NCBI GenBank assembly: GCA_937915965.1
Contig: CALGHC010000891.1
Coordinates: 1 to 8,599, forward strand
Origin: an uncultured Myxococcales bacterium
GTDB lineage: Bacteria > Myxococcota_A > UBA9042
DNA: 8,599 bases
Direction of reading: 5' to 3'
A model generated the notes under the pieces. That model had not been told where the DNA came from. It saw only the letters and a program-made list of their open reading frames with translations, and did no database searches. The translations under genes were made by a program, and so were the position numbers. Shown piece after piece: positions 1 through 5,740 of the stretch. Each line of letters opens with the position of its first letter. The stretch's first letter is position 1.

Positions 1-969
1 GACGCGCACCTGCTGGACGGCGCGGAGATCGTTGTCGCCAAAGTCCGCGGCCAAGCGCGCCGTGGCGCTTGCAAAACAGGTGACCTCGGCGTCGACGGCG
101 GTCGCGCGATCGTTGCGAACCGTCACCGTGAGAGTCCCATGACCAGGGTCGCCCGGCAGCGAGCGCAGCCGGACCTCCTCGACGGCGAGATTGGCCAGCG
201 GACCGCCGGCGGTGTCGCTGCCGTCGGCGCGCGCACGCCCGGCCGGACCGACGAGGAAGGTGTGCACGGGCACCGGCGCGGCGGCGAGGAGGCTTTCCAC
301 ATCCGGATCGCCATCCGTGATCAAGACCAGGGCTGCGCCGTCCCGCCCGACGAGGGCGTCACCGACCGCCTGGAGGGCCGCGTCGAGATCAAGGCGGCCG
401 TGGCCGGCCGTCAGTCCGTCGAGCGCCGTTGCCAGGAGATCGCCCTGCGAGCTCCAGCCAGAACGGGTCTGAAGTCGCCCCGAGGCGCTCATCACCAGCA
501 CCTGCTCGCCTGGTCGCCGCGCCTCGATGATCTGGCGAGCCGCGGCGAGGGCCTCGTCCAGGCGACTGCGCAGGAGGGGCGGTCCCCGTCGAGGCGAGGC
601 GGGGCGCTCGCTGTCGTCGCTGCCGTCGAGGGTCGCCATCGAGGCCGACGTGTCGATCAGCACGACCGTGTGGTGCGCGGTCGCCGGCGGGGGCTCGGAG
701 CAACCGCGTAGTCCCAACACCTGCTCCCCCATGGCGACGACCATCAGACCGGCGATCGTGGTCATCGCCAGCCACGACAGGAAGCGCCGCATGCTCTTGC
801 CCAGCGTGCGGGCCTCGGCGTCGGCGATCACCTGCCGCCACAGCGGCCCGAACGGCACCTCGATGTGCCGGCGCCTGGGTCGCAGCATATAGAGCAGCGT
901 CATCGCGCCGATCACGGTGGCGGCGATCAACAACCAGCTGCGCAACGTCCCTGGGGGCAGATCGATCAA
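1..969 (-). CDS. BatA-like membrane VWA-domain protein (3' end cut by window edge)
   Basis: This frame is open from TTG at 969 to position 1 (323 codons seen); the C-terminus lies outside the window. Two hydrophobic stretches at about residues 11-28 and 63-80 flank a basic segment and the motif IEVPFGPLWRQ (36-46), which matches the N-terminal domain of BatA/aerotolerance-type proteins. A VWA domain follows: MIDAS DTSAS at 106-110 and LITDGDPD at 216-223. After it, the stretch NLAVEEVRLRSLPGDP (260-275) and a beta-rich region (TVTVRND) resemble the domain that follows VWA in this family. The VWA domain should lie outside the membrane, in the periplasm, as a partner of the MoxR ATPase. The TTG start overlaps the DUF58 stop as TTGA and has GGAGG nine bases upstream, which implies translational coupling. 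The usual third MIDAS residue (Thr) appears to be Leu193. Family assignment is solid; the substrate is unknown. Confidence 0.88.
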   Translation of the reverse strand, partial: MIDLPPGTLRSWLLIAATVIGAMTLLYMLRPRRRHIEVPFGPLWRQVIADAEARTLGKSMRRFLSWLAMTTIAGLMVVAMGEQVLGLRGCSEPPPATAHHTVVLIDTSASMATLDGSDDSERPASPRRGPPLLRSRLDEALAAARQIIEARRPGEQVLVMSASGRLQTRSGWSSQGDLLATALDGLTAGHGRLDLDAALQAVGDALVGRDGAALVLITDGDPDVESLLAAAPVPVHTFLVGPAGRARADGSDTAGGPLANLAVEEVRLRSLPGDPGHGTLTVTVRNDRATAVDAEVTCFASATARLAADFGDNDLRAVQQVRV

Positions 970-1880
970 CCGAGAAAGCCTCCGGTGCGGAAGACCCGCA
1001 TCACGACATCGTCAAACGGCACTTGCACATCGACGCGCAGGGATCGAGCGCCGACCTTGCGAGCGGCTGCCTCGATCGCGGCAGAGAAGTCGTCGAACGC
1101 GGCGCCATAGCGCGTCATCAGGTCGGGCGTCAGGCAGACGTCATGGCGGGCGCCCGTCTCGCAGTCGACCAGCGTCAGGTCGCCCCACCAGGCAGCGTCG
1201 AGCATTCGACCGTCCCATAGCTGAAGGACCAGCGTCTCGTAGCCTCGGACGGCCAGGGCCCGCAGCCCCGCCTGCAAGCCGTCGGTATCGTAGAAATCGC
1301 TGACCAACACGACCAGGCCCCGTCGCGGACGCCAGGTCGCGAAGGACTCAAGTGCCCTGCCGAGGTCGGTGCCACCGCCCGGCGTCAGGTCCGAGAGCCG
1401 CCGCAGGATGCGGAACAACTGGCCCTTGCCGCGCAATGGTCGCATCGGTTGCTCGACCGTCTCGCCAAATGGCACCACCGAGACCCGGTCGAGGTTCGAC
1501 AGCGAGATGTAGGCGAGCGCCGCGGTGACCTGCAGAGCGCGATCGAAGAGCGCCTGCTGGCCCGCCGGCGCCATGGTCATCGACGTCGAGCGGTCGATCA
1601 AGAAGTAGACGCTGAGATCCTCCTCCTCCTCGTATTGGCGCAGCAACAGCCGTTCCGTGCGGCCGTAGACGCTCCAATCCAGGTAGCGCAGGTCATCGCC
1701 GGGCGTGTAGTCGCGGTGGTCGGCGAACTCGATGCCACTGCCGATCTTCTTCGAACGACGCTGGGCGCGCTGACCAGAGCTCACGATGCGCCGAGCCAGG
1801 AGCGCAAGGTGCTCAACCCGCCGCAGAAACGCGGCATCGAAGAGGTCCTCGCGGATCGACCGGCTGCCTGCCTCTGTCAC
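966..1880 (-). CDS. DUF58 domain protein (VWA-like fold), MoxR partner
   Basis: A 304-residue protein, the usual size for the family. The hallmark DUF58 motif is at residues 49-77: GIEFADHRDYTPGDDLRYLD followed by W69, and then R74/T75 of the VYGRTERLL stretch. A VWA-like domain follows with a complete MIDAS: DRSTS at 96-100, T171 in GGGTDLGRAL, and D195 in VLVSDF. No membrane segment or signal peptide is evident, so it should be cytoplasmic. DUF58 proteins are regularly encoded next to MoxR ATPases and are thought to act with them as adaptor or substrate-binding partners. The frame is open further upstream to an ATG at 1970, but that extension is translated from a tandem DNA repeat (MAATAV twice) and has no ribosome binding site. 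GTG 1880 has AGGAGG just upstream and places the conserved region at the normal distance from the start. The gene follows moxR by 165 nt and overlaps the next gene by 4 nt. Confidence 0.93.
   Translation of the reverse strand: MTEAGSRSIREDLFDAAFLRRVEHLALLARRIVSSGQRAQRRSKKIGSGIEFADHRDYTPGDDLRYLDWSVYGRTERLLLRQYEEEEDLSVYFLIDRSTSMTMAPAGQQALFDRALQVTAALAYISLSNLDRVSVVPFGETVEQPMRPLRGKGQLFRILRRLSDLTPGGGTDLGRALESFATWRPRRGLVVLVSDFYDTDGLQAGLRALAVRGYETLVLQLWDGRMLDAAWWGDLTLVDCETGARHDVCLTPDLMTRYGAAFDDFSAAIEAAARKVGARSLRVDVQVPFDDVVMRVFRTGGFLG
979..983 (-). promoter_or_regulatory. Ribosome binding site of the BatA-like gene
   Basis: GGAGG on the minus strand, nine bases before TTG 969. It lies inside the end of the DUF58 gene. 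It supports the unusual TTG start, for which no competing ATG or GTG lies near the junction, and suggests coupled translation of the two genes. Confidence 0.75.
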
Positions 1881-1884
1881 GGCC

Positions 1885-1890
1885 CCTCCT
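1885..1890 (-). promoter_or_regulatory. Ribosome binding site of the DUF58 gene
   Basis: AGGAGG on the minus strand, four bases before GTG 1880 (slightly closer than typical). The upstream ATG codons at 1970, 1952, 1934 and 1925 have no such sequence before them, so this site decides the start. Confidence 0.7.
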
Positions 1891-1924
1891 GTCGCAGCTG
1901 CCTCGAAGTGGCGTTGTCCTGTCA

Positions 1925-1978
1925 TCGCTGCCATCACCGCCGTCGCTGCCATCACCGCCGTCGCTGCCATCGCCGCGC
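1925..1978. repeat. 18-bp tandem repeat, three copies, in the moxR-DUF58 gap
   Basis: On the plus strand the unit TCGCTGCCATCACCGCCG occurs perfectly at 1925-1942 and 1943-1960. A third, diverged copy (about 15 of 18 matches) is at 1961-1978. It lies in the 165-nt gap between the MoxR stop and the preferred DUF58 start. If transcribed as part of the operon it would be leader RNA of the DUF58 cistron. The rest of the gap (1881-2045) holds only the DUF58 ribosome binding site; I see no clear promoter or terminator. Confidence 0.9.
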
Positions 1979-2045
1979 AGCTGTGTCAGCGGGCGGGCGC
2001 GACGCGACCAGTTGGCCCGGCCCGGCTGACCGGTGTCGCCGCTCG

Positions 2046-3062
2046 TCAACGAACCTCTCGGTCGACGTGTTCAATCAACTCGGCGACAACTTGATCCGGA
2101 GGAATTCCATCGGCCTCTGCGTCGAAATTGAGCAGGATGCGGTGGCGCATCACCGGTGCGGCCAACGCCCGGACGTCGTCGATCGAAGCGTTTGTGCGAC
2201 CCTCCAGCAGCGCGCGCAGCTTGACGCCGAGGGTCAGCGATTGCACGGCGCGCGGGCTTGCGCCCGAGCGCAGGTATCGGCGCGCAGGTTCGAGTCGGCC
2301 GTGGCTCCCCTCGACGAGGCGGATCGCGTAGTCGATCACGTGGTGAGCGACCGGGCAGCCCAGCGCGGTGCGGCGGATGGCGAGGATCTCTTCGCCCGAC
2401 AGGACTGGGACGACATCGACCTCACCGACCCGAATGGTGCGCTCGACGATCGCGTGCAGCTCATCGCGACTGGGAAACGGGACGTGCAGCTTGAACATGA
2501 AGCGGTCGAGCTGGGCCTCAGGCAGGGGGTAGGTTCCCTCCATCTCCAAAGGGTTCTGCGTCGCCATGACGAAGAACGGCGGCGCTAGCTTCCGTGTCTC
2601 GCGGCCGACGGTGACGCTCTGCTCCTGCATCGCCTCAAGCAAGGCAGACTGCGTCTTCGGGGTCGCTCGGTTGATCTCGTCGGCGAGCAGGATGTGCGTG
2701 AAGATCGGTCCCTTCTGGAAGGAGAACCGCCGACCACCGCCAGGGTCATCGACGAGCACGTTTGTGCCGATGATGTCGGACGGCATGAGATCTGGGGTGA
2801 ACTGCACCCGCGAAAAATCCAAGGAGACCGCCTGCGCGAGGGTGCGAACCAGTTGCGTCTTGCCGATGCCGGGCACACCCTCAAGCAGGACGTGGCCGCC
2901 TGCGAGCAGGCCGATCATGGCGCCGTCGATGACGTCGGCCTGACCGACGATCACCTTGCTGATCTCGTCGCGGAGTCGTTGCAGTCGGGCGGCGATATCA
3001 GTGAGATGCTCGGCGAGTTCGTCCGCGTTCCACGCGTCTTCCTTCGGCAATTGCGTGTCCAT
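2046..3062 (-). CDS. MoxR-family AAA+ ATPase
   Basis: A 338-residue cytoplasmic AAA+ ATPase of normal length for the family. Walker A GVPGIGKT is at residues 62-69, Walker B ILLADEIN at 124-131, sensor 1 ATQN at 167-170, the MoxR signature EGTYPLPEAQLDRF at 175-188 with the likely arginine finger R187, and sensor 2 GASPRA at 267-272. The C-terminal lid domain is complete. MoxR ATPases use ATP to remodel or assemble client proteins together with VWA or DUF58 partners, and both partner types follow directly here. The open frame reaches an ATG at 3128 that overlaps the previous stop as ATGA, but that ATG has no Shine-Dalgarno. ATG 3062 has AGGAGG five bases upstream, and MoxR homology begins soon after it, so 3062 is preferred. 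The 22 extra residues would be polar and unremarkable. The client of this ATPase cannot be told from sequence. Confidence 0.96.
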   Translation of the reverse strand: MDTQLPKEDAWNADELAEHLTDIAARLQRLRDEISKVIVGQADVIDGAMIGLLAGGHVLLEGVPGIGKTQLVRTLAQAVSLDFSRVQFTPDLMPSDIIGTNVLVDDPGGGRRFSFQKGPIFTHILLADEINRATPKTQSALLEAMQEQSVTVGRETRKLAPPFFVMATQNPLEMEGTYPLPEAQLDRFMFKLHVPFPSRDELHAIVERTIRVGEVDVVPVLSGEEILAIRRTALGCPVAHHVIDYAIRLVEGSHGRLEPARRYLRSGASPRAVQSLTLGVKLRALLEGRTNASIDDVRALAAPVMRHRILLNFDAEADGIPPDQVVAELIEHVDREVR

Positions 3063-3067
3063 CGTCT

Positions 3068-3073
3068 CCTCCT
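3068..3073 (-). promoter_or_regulatory. Ribosome binding site of the MoxR gene
   Basis: AGGAGG (extended as AGGAGGAG) on the minus strand, five bases before ATG 3062. It is the strongest site in the window. It favours the internal ATG over the ATG at 3128 that overlaps the upstream stop codon. Confidence 0.8.
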
Positions 3074-3124
3074 GGTCGCTGCGTGACATAGGTTCCGTGC
3101 CAGCTTCGGGCCGCGTCGTGTCGG

Positions 3125-5551
3125 TCATTGGTCGTCGGTGCCGCTCGATCGTGGCCGGATCAACTCGAAATAGCGACGCACCAGCTTGCGTCGCCCCGCC
3201 GGCAGCCGCTCGCGGTCGAGCATCTCCTCAGCGGCTTCGCTGTAGTCAGCCCACACGCCGCGCCACGCCGTGCGCGCGAAGCCCTCACTAGCCGCCTCTT
3301 GAAAGACCTGTTTGACGGTCGGGCCGTCATCACCCTTCGCGCCGCGCAGGCGTTCGGTTCGTGCCGCGGCCATGGGCGACGCCTTGCCCTGGTTGGGACC
3401 ACCAACGCCGCTGCCCGCAGCGTGACCACCGGGTTCGCTGCCCTTGCCGCCGTCCTTGCCCGCCTGCCCGTCGGGGGACTGGCCGCCCTGCCCGGCGGCG
3501 CCGCCGGCCGAGCCCTCGCCCGGCTTGCCGTCACCCGGGTTTCCCTCGCCCGATTTGCCGTCCGCCGACTTGCTACTACCGGGCTTGCCGTCGCCAGGTT
3601 GGCCGCCGCCTGCCGGTGACTGCTTGTCTTCGCGCTCGCCGTAGCCGCGCCGCATCATCCATGAGCGACCTTCTCGGTCGGCGTCGCGGCCGAGCTGGAA
3701 GCGCCGCTGACGCTGGGCTTGTTCGCTGCCCTTCGCTCCGCCTTGCCCGGCCTTCCGGCCAGCGGCACCCGAGCCAGGTGGGCCAGCCTTCTTGCCGGCC
3801 TGGTTGCCGGCCTTACGAGCGCGGGCGCGCTTCTCGAACTCCTCACGACCGCCGCTGCTCGCGCCGCTGCGCCTGATCGTCTCGCGGGTGTCCCGCAGCC
3901 GCGATTCGCCCATCCGCAGGGCTTGTCGCGTGCGCTGGTCGCTGTGCTCACGACGCAGCTCGTCCGCAGCACGTTTGAGGTTGTCGCCCAGCGCCTTGCG
4001 GCCGGCTTCCGTCGCCGCCTGACGCGCCTGAGCCTCGGCCTTCTTTTCGGCGGCACCGTTCTTGCCCCCCTTGCCACCCTTGCCGCCCTTGCCGCCACCC
4101 AGGCGCTGCCGGCCTTCGGCCGATCGGCGGTCGCGACGCAGCTCGTCGGCGGCGTGCCGAGCGGCGCGCTCCAGGCGTTGCAACCGGCCGCTCGCGCCGG
4201 CGACGTCGCCCTTGTCGCGCAAGAGTCGATCGAGGCTGCGGCGGGTGTCGTCGAGACGGCGCTTGTCGGCGCTGGTCAGCCCGCCCGCGGCGGCCCGCTT
4301 TTGCTGCAACCTGTCGATCCGTTCTGCGAGCTTCTTCATCTGTGCGGGGATCTGCTTGTCCTTCAAGGCGTCGGCGAACTTCTCTGCCACCTTCGCCCAT
4401 TTCTCCAGCTCGGCGTCGGTCCAGTCGCGCTGCGCCATCTTCTCAAGCCACTTGGCCATACCCCCCAAGTCCTTGTCGGCGATCGCCTGCTCAAGCGCCT
4501 TCTTGATCTCACCGTCCGGCATCTGTGGAAGAGCCTGCTCCAAGGCGCCCGCGATCTGGGTCGTCACCGCCTTGTCCTGGAGCGCTTCACTTTGGCCGGG
4601 GGCGTCTCCTGCGACACGGGCGGTCGCTTGCGCCAGTGCGCTTTGGTCTGCGCCGCTATCTGCTTCTGCCTCGGAGTCGCTCGCGCCAGCAGCCGCTCGG
4701 GCTGCCTGCAAGGCCTTGTCGAGTTCACCCAACCGGGCCAGCGCCGTCGGTCTGTCGATCTGGCCGTGTTCGACGTCGTCGATGACAGCGCTGATCTGCT
4801 CCAACCAGCGTCGTGTAGTCGCGTCGTCCACCTGCGCACGCAGCTCATCGAGCAGCTCGCGATCGGCTCGCAGCAGGTCGAGAGCGTCTTCGCCAAGGAG
4901 CTCGGTGGCCGCGACCAGAGCGGGGTGTCCAGCGGGCAGGGCCACATCGACTGCCGCTGCCGGTGCGGGCGCGCCGAGAAGATCGGGATGCAGCCAGGTC
5001 GGTGGCACGAGGAGGGCGACGAGCAGGATCAGGCCAGTGGCTACGGCTGCGAACCAGCGCCGGGGCCGCTGCCAGGGCAGCACGGCGGCGACATCGACGT
5101 GATCGAGCCAGCGACGTGCGTCGCCAGCCTGCAGCTCGACCCAACCACCGTCGCGCGCTTCGCTGGCAAGCGACAGGGCGGTCGCGACCCGGTCGTGCGC
5201 GCTGGTCCGCCTGTCGACGAGCATAGCGACCCGCCCGAGGCCAGGTCGCCGACCGACCACCCACAGCGCAGCGACGAGCGACAGCGCTGCCACCGCCAGC
5301 ACAGGACCGGTCGCCAGGCCAGGGCCCAGCCAACCAACTCGCGCGGCCAGGACGACCGAGGCAGCCACACCGAATGCGCCGCTCGCCGCCGCAACCAGGC
5401 GCGCAGTCAATCTCTGTGCCCACCACCGCCGCTGCACCCGGCCAAGCGCGACGATGAGCGGCTGCAAGCGCTGGCGCGCCTCCGGTGCGAGACGCGTGAC
5501 GCTGAAGCGCTTCAGGGGAACCTGGGCAGGTCTGATCGGCGCGTGGACCAC
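3125..5551 (-). CDS. Large coiled-coil membrane protein, DUF4175-like
   Basis: An 808-residue protein of unknown function. Residues about 49-72, 78-100 and 166-184 are hydrophobic and look like three membrane segments. Residues about 220-570 are highly charged, Ala/Lys/Arg/Glu-rich and helical, probably coiled coil, interrupted at 485-499 by a GGK repeat. Residues about 580-730 are a disordered Gly/Lys/Pro/Ser-rich linker with recurring GDGKPGEG-type units. The last 60 residues (VKQVFQEAASEGFARTAW ... LVRRYFELIRPR) look folded and conserved. Three N-terminal membrane helices, a long helical body and a C-terminal 'LVRRYFELIRP' element resemble DUF4175-type proteins, which occur beside MoxR/DUF58/VWA genes; this match is from memory of the pattern and is moderate. 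It is probably an inner-membrane scaffold of the system. GTG 5551 is chosen because AGGAG lies five bases upstream; a TTG at 5569 would add six residues but has no such site. Its stop overlaps an alternative moxR start (ATGA at 3125-3128). Confidence 0.85.
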   Translation of the reverse strand: MVHAPIRPAQVPLKRFSVTRLAPEARQRLQPLIVALGRVQRRWWAQRLTARLVAAASGAFGVAASVVLAARVGWLGPGLATGPVLAVAALSLVAALWVVGRRPGLGRVAMLVDRRTSAHDRVATALSLASEARDGGWVELQAGDARRWLDHVDVAAVLPWQRPRRWFAAVATGLILLVALLVPPTWLHPDLLGAPAPAAAVDVALPAGHPALVAATELLGEDALDLLRADRELLDELRAQVDDATTRRWLEQISAVIDDVEHGQIDRPTALARLGELDKALQAARAAAGASDSEAEADSGADQSALAQATARVAGDAPGQSEALQDKAVTTQIAGALEQALPQMPDGEIKKALEQAIADKDLGGMAKWLEKMAQRDWTDAELEKWAKVAEKFADALKDKQIPAQMKKLAERIDRLQQKRAAAGGLTSADKRRLDDTRRSLDRLLRDKGDVAGASGRLQRLERAARHAADELRRDRRSAEGRQRLGGGKGGKGGKGGKNGAAEKKAEAQARQAATEAGRKALGDNLKRAADELRREHSDQRTRQALRMGESRLRDTRETIRRSGASSGGREEFEKRARARKAGNQAGKKAGPPGSGAAGRKAGQGGAKGSEQAQRQRRFQLGRDADREGRSWMMRRGYGEREDKQSPAGGGQPGDGKPGSSKSADGKSGEGNPGDGKPGEGSAGGAAGQGGQSPDGQAGKDGGKGSEPGGHAAGSGVGGPNQGKASPMAAARTERLRGAKGDDGPTVKQVFQEAASEGFARTAWRGVWADYSEAAEEMLDRERLPAGRRKLVRRYFELIRPRSSGTDDQ
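3365..3814 (-). repeat. Low-complexity coding region (Gly/Lys/Pro-rich linker)
   Basis: This part of the coiled-coil membrane protein gene codes for a linker dominated by Gly, Lys, Ala, Pro and Ser, with imperfect repeats of the type DGKPGEG and DGKSGEG. The clearest repeats lie at about 3515-3601. A shorter run of GGK units lies at about 4055-4099, with the DNA repeating in 9-bp steps. Such a region is expected to be disordered and prone to length variation between strains. Confidence 0.75.
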
Positions 5552-5556
5552 AAACG

Positions 5557-5561
5557 CTCCT
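5557..5561 (-). promoter_or_regulatory. Ribosome binding site of the coiled-coil membrane protein gene
   Basis: AGGAG on the minus strand, five bases before GTG 5551. The competing TTG at 5569 has nothing comparable upstream, so this site decides the start. Confidence 0.65.
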
Positions 5562-5624
5562 GACGGCAAACTGAGGCGAGACCAACGGGGCCACCTGGGT
5601 CTCGGTCCAACACGTCACCGCGCT

Positions 5625-5678
5625 CACCTGTTCCGACGGTCCCACCAGCTCCGACGGTCCCAACTGTTCCGACGGTCC
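5625..5678. repeat. 18-bp tandem repeat, three copies, in the slt to DUF4175-like gap
   Basis: On the plus strand three consecutive 18-bp units begin at 5625, 5643 and 5661. All share the 3' part TCCGACGGTCC and differ slightly at the 5' end (CACCTGT, CACCAGC, CAACTGT). They fill the middle of the 189-nt gap between the slt stop and the next start. No convincing promoter is visible in the rest of the gap, although GC-rich promoters are hard to see by eye. Confidence 0.9.
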
Positions 5679-5706
5679 GTCGCGCCGGGCTGTCCGTTGG
5701 ACGGAC
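5670..5706 (-). other. Two small inverted repeats downstream of slt
   Basis: A 6-bp perfect stem with a 3-nt loop lies at 5692-5706 (GTCCGT/ACGGAC). A second one, with a 5-bp stem and 3-nt loop, is at 5670-5682 (CGACG/CGTCG) and overlaps the last 18-bp repeat unit. They lie 35-71 nt after the slt stop. Neither is followed by a T-run on the minus strand, so they are not typical factor-independent terminators. They could slow transcription or protect an RNA end, or have no function. Confidence 0.4.
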
Positions 5707-5740
5707 GAAGCAGGCCATCGATTCAGAGCCCGGGTCCCGC

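Noticed and set aside
139..711. Plus-strand and alternative minus-strand frames over the first kilobase
   Set aside because: The minus-strand frame from TTG 969 encodes a clear BatA-like VWA protein across the whole region, with MIDAS motifs and membrane segments. The other frames give only Arg/Ala-rich sequence.
1925..1978. Short tandem repeats as a CRISPR array
   Set aside because: Units are 15 or 18 bp, directly adjacent, with no spacers between them and no cas genes in the window.
1813..2049. A small minus-strand frame (TTG 2049) overlapping the MoxR stop, translating the repeat as GDGSDG units
   Set aside because: It runs deep into the DUF58 gene in another frame, is low-complexity, and has no family resemblance. 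The TTG is simply a by-product of the MoxR stop region.
1449..2588. A 379-codon plus-strand open frame opposite moxR and the DUF58 gene
   Set aside because: It lies against two unmistakable genes, and its translation is low-complexity and includes the 18-bp repeat. It is an antisense shadow.
3719..5563. A 614-codon open frame on the plus strand, opposite the coiled-coil protein gene
   Set aside because: It mirrors a GC-rich, Ala/Lys/Arg-rich gene with strong codon-position bias, which routinely leaves long antisense frames. The translation has no recognisable domain and no ribosome binding site was evident, while the minus-strand product has coherent membrane and helical architecture.
5692..5706. 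Hairpin after slt as a factor-independent terminator
   Set aside because: The stem is only 6 bp and no T-run follows on the minus strand, so it does not meet the usual pattern.
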